The translations under genes were made by a program, and so were the position numbers. Positions 33,617-41,628 of a stretch of 64,000 nucleotides of DNA are shown one piece after another. Each line of letters opens with the position of its first letter. Position 1 is the first letter of the stretch. Below the pieces are notes generated by a model. The model was given only the letters and a program-made list of their open reading frames with translations, had not been told where the DNA came from and ran no database searches. The stretch comes from Syntrophorhabdaceae bacterium (GTDB lineage Bacteria > Desulfobacterota > Syntrophorhabdia > Syntrophorhabdales > Syntrophorhabdaceae): the NCBI GenBank assembly GCA_036504895.1, contig DASXUJ010000062.1, forward strand, positions 153,167 to 217,166, in the 5' to 3' direction.

Positions 33617-33878
33617 GGCGTGTAATGCGTGTAATGCGTAAATCTGTGTGAGGCGGAAAGATGGAACCTTGTCGAACGAAACAATACCGCGGCCCCAACT
33701 CGCACGGCGAGCGAGACCAACAGTAGGCGCCTGAGGCGGGGGGAGGCTCGGCGGGCTTTTGCCCGTCGAGGGGGCGACGTGAGCCCCAATAAAAAGTTCG
33801 TGTGAGGCGTGTGAGGCGGGAAGACATAAACATGAGGGCGACGCGAGGCTGAATAATTGTCCCCCATAATGGAATAGG
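33617..33878. repeat. Repeat- and hairpin-rich intergenic element
   Basis: Two nine-base tandem duplications, GCGTGTAAT twice near 33619-33636 and GTGTGAGGC twice near 33800-33818, frame two hairpins. CTCGGCGGGC (33747-33756) pairs with 33761-33770 around a TTTT loop, with one G-U pair, and GGGGC (33771-33775) pairs with GCCCC (33782-33786). No T tract follows the first. TGTGAGGCGGAAAGA and TGTGAGGCGGGAAGA also occur at 33646 and 33809. It looks like a dispersed intergenic repeat (REP-like) rather than a terminator. Confidence 0.5.
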
Positions 33879-34955
33879 ATGGAAAAAAACGACAGAACTT
33901 CTTATATAGAAAACCTCGATGATCCTTCACGATTGAGGGAGATTTATCTCGGCCTGGCCCCGGAGGGACGGAAAGAGATGGTGACGGGCCTCGCGTCGGT
34001 GCGGGACGAGAGAGCTGGGATATGTTTTATTGCCCTCCTCGCCGGTGAGACGGATAAGGAGCTTCAAAAGCTTATCAGAAAGGCGCTTTTCAGGCTCAAG
34101 ACCGTGGGGATCAGAGTGGAAGAGCCGAGACCCGCCGGGGAACCGGCATTAAAGGCCATAGAAGATAAAAAAGAGCACAAGGCTTTTATGTCGAATTACG
34201 ATCAGGAAAACACCCGGATAGTAATTCTCGCCTTTGAGGTAAAGAAAAATTACTATATCTTCGTGAATGCCATGCTCCACTTATATGATGGCCTCACCGA
34301 CCTGAAACTCGCGCCCCTTGCCCGTTCCGAATTCGAGGCGATTATTGCCGAGTATCGGGACGCAACAGACAGGCTCAGCGTCCTCGTGGAGATTTCTCCC
34401 GCCTATGCCGCCTGTCTCATCGGAGAAGGAGAGGCTCTTTCCCATCGTCACGAGGAAGACGTGAGACAGATAAAGCAGTTCGCTTTGAACCTCAAAACAG
34501 GGGTGCAGAGGCCCAGGGACCTCTATGAGTTGCAGATCCCGGACGACATCACGCCGCTGCCCGTGAGCGAGGTCCTGTCGGACGACCTGTTCCACTCTTT
34601 CTCTCTGGCATGGGATACGATGGAGGCAGACAAAGAGGTCCTCGCCTCCGCCACAGGATCGAATATCCTCCTGCCGCCCCAGGTGATGACGGAGAAATTG
34701 GAGACCTTTCTGACGGAACTCATTGAAACAGAGCCATTGAAGGCGAAGCTCCCGTTCCTGACAAGGCTTATAGAAGATTATGCATATATTTATTATTTAT
34801 CCGGGAGGTATGACTCTTTTATGACCCTCATGGAATTATTGAAACATGAGAAAGGACCCCGGGGCGCTCTCGCTTTTTTTATAAGTAAAACCCTTGAATC
34901 AAAAGAGAACCGGGCTGAGCCCCGGCAGGAGCTCATCGTGAACCCCTATGAGTAA
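33879..34955 (+). CDS. Conserved-looking helical protein of unknown function
   Basis: 358 residues, no signal peptide or membrane segment, so cytoplasmic. It starts at ATG after AATAGG. The N-terminal 90 residues read like two to three HEAT-type helical pairs (LDDPSRLREIYLGLAPEGRKEMVTGLASVRDERAGICFIALLAGETDKELQKLIRKALFRLKTVGI), the sort found in repair or scaffold proteins. The middle (NTRIVILAFEVKKNYYIFVNAMLHLYDGLTDLKLAPLARSEFEAIIAEY) is beta then helical, and the C-terminal half is helical. I do not recognise a family. Its last eight bases overlap the rlmE start, so it is translationally coupled to 23S rRNA methylation; a ribosome-related role is possible on that ground only. Confidence 0.75.
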   Translation: MEKNDRTSYIENLDDPSRLREIYLGLAPEGRKEMVTGLASVRDERAGICFIALLAGETDKELQKLIRKALFRLKTVGIRVEEPRPAGEPALKAIEDKKEHKAFMSNYDQENTRIVILAFEVKKNYYIFVNAMLHLYDGLTDLKLAPLARSEFEAIIAEYRDATDRLSVLVEISPAYAACLIGEGEALSHRHEEDVRQIKQFALNLKTGVQRPRDLYELQIPDDITPLPVSEVLSDDLFHSFSLAWDTMEADKEVLASATGSNILLPPQVMTEKLETFLTELIETEPLKAKLPFLTRLIEDYAYIYYLSGRYDSFMTLMELLKHEKGPRGALAFFISKTLESKENRAEPRQELIVNPYE

Positions 34956-35541
34956 ATTTATCGTCAGAGATACGTTCTTTAATAAAGCGAAAAAGGATGG
35001 TTACCGGGCCCGAAGTGTCTATAAGCTCAAGGAGATTCAGGATAAGTTCACCCTTATCAGACCCGGGGACAGGGTTCTGGATCTCGGATGCGCGCCGGGA
35101 AGCTTCCTCCAGATCATTTCAAAATTGACCGGAGAGGGCGGTCGGGTCGTGGGTATCGATATACTTCCCGTCGCTCCCCTGCCCGAGAAGAATATCACCG
35201 TCCTCACCCTTGACATCAGGTCTATTGACGCCCGGACGCTCCTCGAAGACCTCTCGATCCCTCACTACGATGTGGTTACTTGCGACATCGCACCCAATAT
35301 GTCGGGTATCCGGGAGGTAGATGACCGGAACGTGGATGAACTGTTCGAGGCTGTTCTGAAGGTCGTGAGCGCCTGCCTTAAAAGAGGAGGGAACTTTCTC
35401 ATCAAATCTTTCTTCTCGGACTCGCTCAAGGGAGCGGATAAAACACTGAAGGAGATGTTCAGGAAAGTCGCAATCTTTAAACCGGCGGCATCAAGAAGGG
35501 TAAGCTCGGAGATGTACTTTATCTGTACGGGAAAAAAATAG
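34948..35541 (+). CDS. rlmE: 23S rRNA 2'-O-methyltransferase (FtsJ/RrmJ)
   Basis: 197 residues, typical length. Methylates the 2'-O of U2552 in the A loop of 23S rRNA in the large subunit. SAM motif I is VLDLGCAPGSFLQ; GGRVVGIDILPV is motif II. The K-D-K-E catalytic tetrad is visible as Lys26 (RSVYKLKEI), Asp113 (VVTCDIAPNMSG), Lys153 (NFLIKSFF) and Glu188 (RRVSSEMYF). It overlaps the preceding unknown gene by eight bases and converges on glgP with nine bases between stops. ftsH, a common neighbour elsewhere, is not here. All key residues are intact. Confidence 0.95.
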   Translation: MSKFIVRDTFFNKAKKDGYRARSVYKLKEIQDKFTLIRPGDRVLDLGCAPGSFLQIISKLTGEGGRVVGIDILPVAPLPEKNITVLTLDIRSIDARTLLEDLSIPHYDVVTCDIAPNMSGIREVDDRNVDELFEAVLKVVSACLKRGGNFLIKSFFSDSLKGADKTLKEMFRKVAIFKPAASRRVSSEMYFICTGKK

Positions 35542-35551
35542 AATTTATTTG

Positions 35552-37984
35552 CTAACCCGGGACAGGCGTTATGCCCCAGATGCGCTCCGCATATTCACGC
35601 ACCGCCCTGTCGCTCGAGAATTTCCCGCTTCGGGCGACATTGAGAATGGCTTTTCTCGTCCAGAGGGTCTTGTCGCGGTAGGTGCTGCTCACCTTCTCCT
35701 GACATTCCACGTAGGAGGCATAATCGGCAAGCACGAAATAAGGATCGCTCCGAAGGAGCGGATCGATCACGGGACGGAACAGGTCGGGTGAGCCCGGCGA
35801 GAAATAGCCCCCGGAAATCTGATCTATGGCTTTCTTGAGTTCCCGGTTCTCTTCATAATACCTTCCGGGACTGTAAGAAGAGCGCAGCCTCACAAGCTCG
35901 TCGGTCTTATGGCCGAAGAGAAAGAAATTTTCTTCCCCCACCTCTTCCCTGATCTCCACATTTGCCCCATCAAGAGTGCCGATGGTCAAAGCGCCGTTAA
36001 GGGTATATTTCATATTACCCGTTCCGGAGGCCTCATACCCTGCCGTAGAGATCTGCTCGGATAATTCGGCGGCAGGCATGATGCGCTGGGCAAGACTCAC
36101 ATCATAATTAGGGACAAAGACAAGGGCCAGTTTTTCCCGTACCAGGGGGTCCGCATCGATTGCCGCTTCAAGGCTGTGAATGAGTTTAATGATAAGTTTG
36201 CAAATGTAGTATCCGGGCGCCGACTTACCGGCAAAGAGAATCGTGCGCGGCGGGAACGCCTTCGTCACCTTTCCTTCACGAATCCGGTTATAAAGGGTGA
36301 TTACATGGAGGACATTGAGGAGCTGCCGTTTATACTCATGGAACCTTTTGGTCTGGCAATCGAGAAAATAGTCGGAAGGAAAGGAAAGCCAGTACGCCTT
36401 ATAGACATAATCGGCAAGGGCCACCTTATTCATCTCTTTTATACGGGAGAACTTGTTGCAGAATTCGCGATCCTCTGCTAGAGGCTCTATCTTCCTCAGC
36501 TCTTCGAGATCGGTAATCCACCGGTCTCCGATCGCTTCGGTGATAAGGTCGGCGAGGTGAGGGTTTGCCTGGAGAAGCCAGCGTCTGGGCGTGATGCCGT
36601 TCGTGACATTTTCGAAATTCTCAGGCATGAGGTCGTAAAAATCATTAAATACGGATTTTTTGAGGATGTCCGTGTGCAGCTCCGAAACCCCGTTGACCGC
36701 ATGGCTTCCCACCATCGCAAGCCGGGCCATGTGGATGACCTGCTCTCCTGCCCCTGTAAGAATCGACATCCTCTCTTTTTTTCCCCCATCTTCCGGAAAC
36801 CGGTCGCTCACCTGGACGAGGAATCTCCTGTCGATCTCTTTTATGATCTGGAGGTGACGGGGAAGAAGATTTCCAAAAATACCCTCCGACCACGTTTCAA
36901 GGGCTTCGGGCAGGACTGTGTGATTCGTATAGGCTAAAGTCTTTTTCGTGATCGCCCATGCATCTTCCCAGAGAATCCCACCCTCGTCAACCAAAAGTCG
37001 CATCAACTCCGCTACCGCGATCGCGGGATGGGTATCGTTGAGCTGGACCGCTACCTTATCGGGAAATTGTGTATAGGTCTGGCGGGACTTCCGGTACCTT
37101 CTTATGATATCCTGCAATGTTGCACAGACGAAGAAATACTGCTGCTTCAGCCTCAGCTCTTTACCGGCAATGTTCTGATCGTTAGGATAGAGGACCTTGG
37201 AGACATTCTCGCTCCGGTCCTTGTCCTCCACGGCTTTTAAATAGTCTCCGCTATTGAAGTAATCAAGATCGAAATCCCTGGTTGACTTGGCGGCCCAGAG
37301 ACGAAGGGTATTCACCGTCTCGTTCATGAACCCGGGGACCGGATAATCATAGGCCATGGCCATGATCTCTTCGCCCCCCGCCCATTTCATCCGGTACTTT
37401 CCTCCACCTGATGCCGCGGTGCGTATTTTTCCATAAAAGCGTACGGTGTAGAGCAGCTCCGGCCTCGGAAATTCCCAATGATTCCCATATCTTAGCCAGC
37501 TATCTGGCGCCTCCACCTGAAAGCCGTCCTTGATCTGCTGAAAGAAGATCCCGTACTCGTAGCGTATGCCGTACCCATAGGCCGGATATTGAAGAGTGGC
37601 CAGGGAATCGATGTAACACGCAGCCAGACGGCCCAATCCGCCGTTACCCAACCCTGCGTCAGGCTCATATTCCATGGCCTCCTCGAAAGAGAGGCCGAGG
37701 AGATCCATCGTTTTACCGTATTCTTTTGAAAGACCGAGATTGAGGACATAGTTTCTCAGAAGCCTGCCCAGAAGAAACTCCAAAGAGAGATAATAGACCC
37801 TTTTTGCATCGGCATCGTAATATCTCTGTTGCGTTCTGATCCATCGCCTGACAAGAGGGTCCCTTACCGACAGGACAATGGAATGAAACTTGTCCCTTTC
37901 GGTGGCGGAATACATATCCTTACCAAGATCGAGTGTGAGGTGGCGTACTAATGATTGTTCTATGCTGTTCCTATCCCCTGCCAT
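35552..37984 (-). CDS. glgP: Glycogen/alpha-glucan phosphorylase
   Basis: 810 residues, the normal length. Releases glucose-1-phosphate from glycogen or maltodextrin with PLP and phosphate. PLP lysine is Lys659 in ISTAGYEASGTGNMKYTLNGALTIGTLDGANVEI; other hallmarks are LGNGGLGRLAACYIDSLATLQYPAYGYGIRYEYGIF, QLNDTHPAIAVAEL, GITPRRWL and NYDVSLAQRIMPAAELSEQ. In most bacterial enzymes the residue after STAG is Lys; here it is Tyr, a variation also seen in loops near the active site and not a catalytic loss. The start ATG has no strong ribosome-binding site. No other glycogen genes are near. A promoter candidate is listed separately. Confidence 0.96.
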   Translation of the reverse strand: MAGDRNSIEQSLVRHLTLDLGKDMYSATERDKFHSIVLSVRDPLVRRWIRTQQRYYDADAKRVYYLSLEFLLGRLLRNYVLNLGLSKEYGKTMDLLGLSFEEAMEYEPDAGLGNGGLGRLAACYIDSLATLQYPAYGYGIRYEYGIFFQQIKDGFQVEAPDSWLRYGNHWEFPRPELLYTVRFYGKIRTAASGGGKYRMKWAGGEEIMAMAYDYPVPGFMNETVNTLRLWAAKSTRDFDLDYFNSGDYLKAVEDKDRSENVSKVLYPNDQNIAGKELRLKQQYFFVCATLQDIIRRYRKSRQTYTQFPDKVAVQLNDTHPAIAVAELMRLLVDEGGILWEDAWAITKKTLAYTNHTVLPEALETWSEGIFGNLLPRHLQIIKEIDRRFLVQVSDRFPEDGGKKERMSILTGAGEQVIHMARLAMVGSHAVNGVSELHTDILKKSVFNDFYDLMPENFENVTNGITPRRWLLQANPHLADLITEAIGDRWITDLEELRKIEPLAEDREFCNKFSRIKEMNKVALADYVYKAYWLSFPSDYFLDCQTKRFHEYKRQLLNVLHVITLYNRIREGKVTKAFPPRTILFAGKSAPGYYICKLIIKLIHSLEAAIDADPLVREKLALVFVPNYDVSLAQRIMPAAELSEQISTAGYEASGTGNMKYTLNGALTIGTLDGANVEIREEVGEENFFLFGHKTDELVRLRSSYSPGRYYEENRELKKAIDQISGGYFSPGSPDLFRPVIDPLLRSDPYFVLADYASYVECQEKVSSTYRDKTLWTRKAILNVARSGKFSSDRAVREYAERIWGITPVPG

Positions 37985-38018
37985 CAGGAGAAGGCCCCCC
38001 TTCCGCGTGACATGGCTT

Positions 38019-38047
38019 ATGATATCATGGCGGACCTATTGTTGCAA
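38019..38047 (-). promoter_or_regulatory. Sigma70-like promoter for glgP
   Basis: On the minus strand TTGCAA (38047-38042) and TATCAT (38024-38019) are separated by 17 bases. The -10 lies 35 bases before the glgP ATG. Four of six and five of six consensus positions match. Confidence 0.5.
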
Positions 38048-38068
38048 GAGTGGCCGTTCTTTCTAAAG

Positions 38069-38093
38069 ACCCCGGGCCGATCTTGCCCGGGGT
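38069..38093 (-). terminator. Probable terminator of the HPF-cold-shock gene
   Basis: ACCCCGGGC (38069-38077) pairs perfectly with GCCCGGGGT (38085-38093), loop of seven. On the minus strand it follows the hpf-like stop by about 15 bases and is trailed only by CTTTAG, so it is a strong stem with a weak T run. It separates this gene from the glgP promoter. Confidence 0.6.
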
Positions 38094-38107
38094 GGAGTTC
38101 TTGTCCG

Positions 38108-38695
38108 TTAATCCAGCGAGTGGGTCATTTCAGTATGACTTGCCTCCTTACCGACTATTGCCACCGTGCTCGCCTGGGGTCCTTTATCTCCCATCTCCTC
38201 GCGGTACCGTACTTCCATACCTACCTTCAGACGTCCGAATCCGTCATTAAGAACGCTGTTTTTGTTGAAATAGAGCTCATTTCCATCGAAAGACTCCAGA
38301 AATCCATAGCCCTCCTCGGGAAACAGCCGGACGACCTTTGCATGAGGCGCGGCTAGATCGAGCTTCACCTCTCCGTGCTTCTTCCGGTCATAGTCTTTCA
38401 GCTTCCTCTCCATTGCCTCGAATGCATCACGGACCATGACATAGACGTCATCGTGGGTGTCCCGGTCGCCCGGCTCACGGTCCACCACCAGCTCTTTTCC
38501 GGGAACGCTGACATCGATTCGCAGATGATAGGAGTTTCCGGTCCGATGGCGTCGATGGGGCGCTTCGACCACGACCCTGCACTTCATAATGGTCTCATGA
38601 AACCGGTCCAATTTCGTCGCCCCTTCCCTTATCCGGGCTTCCAGGGCTTCAGACCTGTCCACTTCGTGAAAACTGATTTGCAAAGGAAGTACCAT
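38108..38695 (-). CDS. HPF/RaiA-type ribosome-binding protein fused to a cold-shock domain
   Basis: 195 residues from an ATG with AGGAGGAAT directly ahead. Residues 1-110 match the ribosome hibernation factor fold: MVLPLQISFHEVDRSEALEARIREGATKLDRFHETIMKCRVVVEAPHRRHRTGNSYHLRIDVSVPGKELVV and VMVRDAFEAMERKLKDYDRKKHG. Residues 118-180 are a cold-shock domain: HAKVVRLFPEEGYGFLESFDGNELYFNKNSVLNDGFGRLKVGMEVRYREE, where GYGFLES and ELYFNKNSV are the two RNA-binding motifs in modified form. The fusion would place an RNA-binding OB fold on the 30S subunit, probably in stationary phase or stress. Followed by a stem-loop terminator. The longer frame to 38803 lacks support. Confidence 0.85.
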   Translation of the reverse strand: MVLPLQISFHEVDRSEALEARIREGATKLDRFHETIMKCRVVVEAPHRRHRTGNSYHLRIDVSVPGKELVVDREPGDRDTHDDVYVMVRDAFEAMERKLKDYDRKKHGEVKLDLAAPHAKVVRLFPEEGYGFLESFDGNELYFNKNSVLNDGFGRLKVGMEVRYREEMGDKGPQASTVAIVGKEASHTEMTHSLD

Positions 38696-38831
38696 ATTCC
38701 TCCTCCTTCTTGGCAATATAACTGCTTTCTCAAGGAGTATAATGCAGGAAAGAAACGGTGTAAATGGCGGCGAACTCCGCAGGTTCTTCGGGATCTCACA
38801 CAAGTTGAGACGAAGAAAGGGGGTGCGTCCC

Positions 38832-39653
38832 TCAGGAGGAGAGGATTTGGTCTGTCTTCTTTCTCGGCGCCTTCACGAAATGGAGCAGGTAGTCGAACTT
38901 TTCAATCTGGAGGCATGTATTCTTGCACGGCCCTTCGGGTCTCTTGTTGGGTATTGCAAGAACAGGCACTCTCTCCGTTACATCTTTTATGCCGGAGAGC
39001 AGGTCTCTTTCACAGGCCACGGCCAATATAAGGGTAGGTCTGAACTCTCCGATCGCCTTCCTTGCCTCTTCCCCTCCGCCCGCGGTCACTATCTGAACCT
39101 CGTATTCTTCCGCCCTGCTCATGATCTCGCCACGGGTCTGCCTTCCAAGACATCGGGGAAGAAGGACGAGCAGCCTTTGGGGATTGAGCCTATGGGCAGG
39201 AGTCGCGGTAATGTAGTTGTGGACTTTAATAAACGAATTGCCCACCCGGTCCCTGTTAATTCCCATCCGTGCCCCGACCCAGAGCGCCTTCGGCAGGACC
39301 ATGAGAAAAAGCCGCTCCACCAGTTTATAAGGGAAGAGGGACTTCTCCATCCTTCTTAATACCAGGATTTCTATGCAGACGAGTACGAACAGGAGCGCCC
39401 CGCCTATGGCAAGGGCCCATTCAATCGCCTTGGGGAGGAGCACGTAGAACTGTTCGATTCTCGGTCTCACCATATACCAGGAGATTATCAGCAACCCCAC
39501 GAGCATGCAGACCGCAACGGCGGCAAGAATAAGGAACGTTGCCGACCGCTCCTCTATCTCCTGGTCATGAGCCCTGGAGCGGCCGTCCCAGTCGGCCCAT
39601 TCGTCGCCCAGCTTTCTGTCTCTGGAGCCGGTTTTATGAGCGGTTTCTTTCAA
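38832..39653 (-). CDS. DUF116-domain membrane protein
   Basis: 273 residues. A charged N-terminal 35 residues precede two membrane helices (ATFLILAAVAVCMLVGLLIISWYMV and WALAIGGALLFVLVCIEILVL). The DUF116 part follows: GNSFIKVHNYITATPAHRLNPQRLLVLLPRCLGRQTRG, then LAVACERDLLSGIKDVTERVPVLAIPNKRPEGPCKNTCLQIEKF, with conserved cysteines in PRCL, ACERD and GPCKNTC that could bind a metal or cluster. DUF116 proteins are found mostly in anaerobes; function unknown. It is upstream of the HPF-cold-shock gene in the same direction, 136 bases apart, and diverges from the next gene on the plus strand. Confidence 0.85.
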   Translation of the reverse strand: MKETAHKTGSRDRKLGDEWADWDGRSRAHDQEIEERSATFLILAAVAVCMLVGLLIISWYMVRPRIEQFYVLLPKAIEWALAIGGALLFVLVCIEILVLRRMEKSLFPYKLVERLFLMVLPKALWVGARMGINRDRVGNSFIKVHNYITATPAHRLNPQRLLVLLPRCLGRQTRGEIMSRAEEYEVQIVTAGGGEEARKAIGEFRPTLILAVACERDLLSGIKDVTERVPVLAIPNKRPEGPCKNTCLQIEKFDYLLHFVKAPRKKTDQILSS

Positions 39654-39805
39654 TACTTTTTCCGCCTTAAAATAAACCTTTTGGAATTTTCATTACCAGT
39701 AAAGTTTCTCACAGATTGATGCCTCGGTCAAGGAAAGGAAGGCGGAAACGAAAAGACGGGAGCATGGGGGGGGCCGGGGGCTACCCACGTAAGGCCTTTT
39801 TGGTT

Positions 39806-39831
39806 TATAATCTAGACGCGCCTTCGGGCGC
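39806..39831 (+). promoter_or_regulatory. TATAAT box followed by a UUCG-capped hairpin
   Basis: TATAAT (39806-39811) is followed seven bases later by GCGCC-TTCG-GGCGC (39818-39831), a five-pair stem with the very stable C(UUCG)G tetraloop. Transcription from this box would start at about the first base of the hairpin, which would cap the 5' end of the mRNA of the gene at 39902. No -35 hexamer is evident. Confidence 0.4.
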
Positions 39832-39901
39832 ACCAGTCGCGCACACAGAATACCTTCCATACTCTCATTGAGAGGAAAACCACATGAAGAGGAGGAGATG
39901 A

Positions 39902-40225
39902 GTGGAGCTTTTTGCCGTTATTGACGAAGTATTGATGGGACAGGGCGTATTCGGTATTTTTTCCACATCGGAGCTGGCACGGAAATTTATGGCGCAGTTT
40001 CAATCGAATACCAATTTTCGGTGTAGGATAACAAAGCTCACCGTAACGGGCGGCGTCGCTGATGATAAAGTGTGGGTCGCCTATGTCCATGACTGCATTC
40101 ATGATGTTTTCGAGCTGGATGGCCTGTACGGGGAGCCTCTTCTGGCACGGGATGCATCGGGAGATAAAGGCATGGTGGTCGAATTTGTGATCGACGCGCC
40201 GGGTCGGAAAGGGGCACTTTCCTAA
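39902..40225 (+). CDS. Small protein of unknown function
   Basis: 107 residues starting at GTG with AGGAGGAGATGA upstream, so initiation is well supported. The sequence MELFAVIDEVLMGQGVFGIFSTSELARKFMAQFQSNTNFRCRITKLTVTGGVADDKVWVAYVHDCIHDVFELDGLYGEPLLARDASGDKG has alternating strands and helices and no signal peptide, membrane helix or metal motif. It resembles small alpha/beta cytoplasmic proteins seen in genomes of anaerobic proteobacteria, but I cannot name a family. It stands between the DUF116 gene (divergent) and a cysteine-rich gene (convergent). Expression may be shaped by the hairpin at its predicted 5' end. Confidence 0.65.
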   Translation: MELFAVIDEVLMGQGVFGIFSTSELARKFMAQFQSNTNFRCRITKLTVTGGVADDKVWVAYVHDCIHDVFELDGLYGEPLLARDASGDKGMVVEFVIDAPGRKGALS

Positions 40226-40249
40226 GACCTTTCGTCAGAGAAGACGGGC

Positions 40250-40585
40250 TCAGCCCGAACCTCCGGTTCGATTCATCCGGAGGTATTCGCCCTCATTCCA
40301 GCATTGCCGGAAGAAAGGGCAGCCCCTGCATTTCTCCGTACAATTACGGCTCACGAGGTATTGTTTGCCCGTCGCTCCTGTTACGCCGTCCTCTTCCATC
40401 TGCTCGATACAGGGAGGGGTGCCGCTCTTGCACCCGTGCCTGTTGTCGCAATTGATACAGTATCCTGTTTTAGGTTTGATAAGACACCTTTTTCTCGCTC
40501 CATTGAGTCTATAATCACTCTCCCATGGTGTCAAGTCCTCGAAAAACCGGGACCATGACCCATGAGTGGGATGACATACCTCCAT
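40250..40585 (-). CDS. Small cysteine-rich protein, probable metal or Fe-S binding
   Basis: Up to 111 residues; start uncertain, because the ATG at 40585 has no clear ribosome-binding site. Nine cysteines cluster in two groups: CLIKPKTGYCINCDNRHGC with a following PPC, then NCTEKCRGCPFFRQCW. The second resembles the C-x3-C-x2-C-x5-C part of SPASM-type auxiliary cluster domains of radical SAM proteins, but no radical SAM domain is attached. A zinc or iron-sulfur role is therefore likely, function unknown. It is convergent with the small gene before it and divergent from the ferredoxin-nitroreductase gene, 62 bases away. Confidence 0.55.
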   Translation of the reverse strand: MEVCHPTHGSWSRFFEDLTPWESDYRLNGARKRCLIKPKTGYCINCDNRHGCKSGTPPCIEQMEEDGVTGATGKQYLVSRNCTEKCRGCPFFRQCWNEGEYLRMNRTGGSG

Positions 40586-40647
40586 CGAACGGGGTATAAG
40601 TTTTTATGGTAACTGCACGAAGGAGTATGATACATAACAGGAGCGAT

Positions 40648-41526
40648 ATGTCCCGAATAACGATTGATCCCGAACGATGCGTGAGAGACGGACTCTGTGT
40701 CCGCGTCTGTGAAAAAGTCTTCTCCCGGGAAACGATTGATTCCGTGCCGTTGGTCGCTCACGAGGATTCATGCAACGGGTGCGGTCACTGCGCCCTTATC
40801 TGCCCCACGGGTGCAATATGGCAGGAGGAAAGTCCTCCGGAGCTGATCCACCCCGTAGAGCCTCGTCTCATGCCTACTTATGAGCAGGTGCGGGAGATGA
40901 TCGTGACCCGGCGGTCAGTCCGGAATTTTCAGGACAGGCGCGTGGAGCGGGAAGTACTCGAAAAAGTGATCGATGGAGCCTGCTACGCGCCCAGCGCCAA
41001 GAACAGCAGGAGCACCGAATATATCGTGGTCACCGATAAAGCTCTCCTCGCCGAGATCGCCGCCATTACAGCCCAATGGCTTGGCGACGTCTCCCGCAAA
41101 CTTAGAAATCCCCTCTGGAGAAGGCTCTACATGCTTTACGGGGAAAAGGACGTGGAGGAAATAAAACGCTGGGTCAATCAATTCGACCTTATTGCGGAGA
41201 GGGCCCGAAACCATTGGGACGTAATACTTTTCAAGGCGCCGGCCGTTCTTTTCTTCCATGCCCGCCGGTCGATACGGTTTGGGGAGACCAATGCAGCCCT
41301 GGCAGTACAGAATGCCGTCTACACCGCCTCTTCTCTCGGTCTCGGCAGCTTCTTCACCGGCTATGTGGTAGCTGCGTGCAGCAGGGAAAAGAGGCTTCCC
41401 CTTCTCCTCGGACTGCCCAAGGGTCACATACTATACGGAGGTCTTGCCCTGGGCTATCCTGAACTCGGGTTTCCTACATGGATCGAACGCACTGCTCAAC
41501 ATATCACATGGAGAGACGGGACCTGA
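40648..41526 (+). CDS. Nitroreductase-family protein with N-terminal ferredoxin domain
   Basis: 292 residues from the ATG following AGGAGCGAT. Residues 1-65 are a two-cluster ferredoxin domain: CVRDGLCVRVCEKVF with unusual C-x5-C-x3-C spacing, then SCNGCGHCALICPTGAI, the standard C-x2-C-x2-C-x3-CP. Residues about 75-290 are the FMN-binding nitroreductase fold: MIVTRRSVRNFQDRRVEREVLEKVIDGACYAPSAKNSRSTEYIVV (the RRSVRxF start and Ser-Ala-Lys-Asn phosphate contacts), LAVQNAVYTASSLGLGSFFTGYV and YGGLALGYPE. Such proteins reduce flavin-accessible substrates with ferredoxin electrons in anaerobes. The short C-terminal end lacks other modules. Single gene; glnS begins about 100 bases later. Substrate unknown. 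Confidence 0.9.
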   Translation: MSRITIDPERCVRDGLCVRVCEKVFSRETIDSVPLVAHEDSCNGCGHCALICPTGAIWQEESPPELIHPVEPRLMPTYEQVREMIVTRRSVRNFQDRRVEREVLEKVIDGACYAPSAKNSRSTEYIVVTDKALLAEIAAITAQWLGDVSRKLRNPLWRRLYMLYGEKDVEEIKRWVNQFDLIAERARNHWDVILFKAPAVLFFHARRSIRFGETNAALAVQNAVYTASSLGLGSFFTGYVVAACSREKRLPLLLGLPKGHILYGGLALGYPELGFPTWIERTAQHITWRDGT

Positions 41527-41628
41527 GCGGATGGGGCGGATTGAAAGAATTCCCATGGTGTGGTAAGTATTTAACGCATTGAGGCCTCTTTCTGGGGCCG
41601 GTCAGACCAAGGAGGAGAATTACCCGAC

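Noticed and set aside
33747..33770. Hairpin with TTTT loop as an intrinsic terminator of the Ntn-hydrolase gene
   Set aside because: It lies 130 bases after the stop and is followed by a G-rich run, not T residues.
33286..33930. 214-codon open frame on the minus strand across the repeat-rich gap
   Set aside because: Overlaps the Ntn-hydrolase gene end and the repeats; composition (Arg/Ser/Pro) and lack of a start signal mark it as a shadow.
41527..41628. Possible T-box or other leader before glnS
   Set aside because: The gap is only about 100 bases and lacks T-box sequence or a terminator stem.
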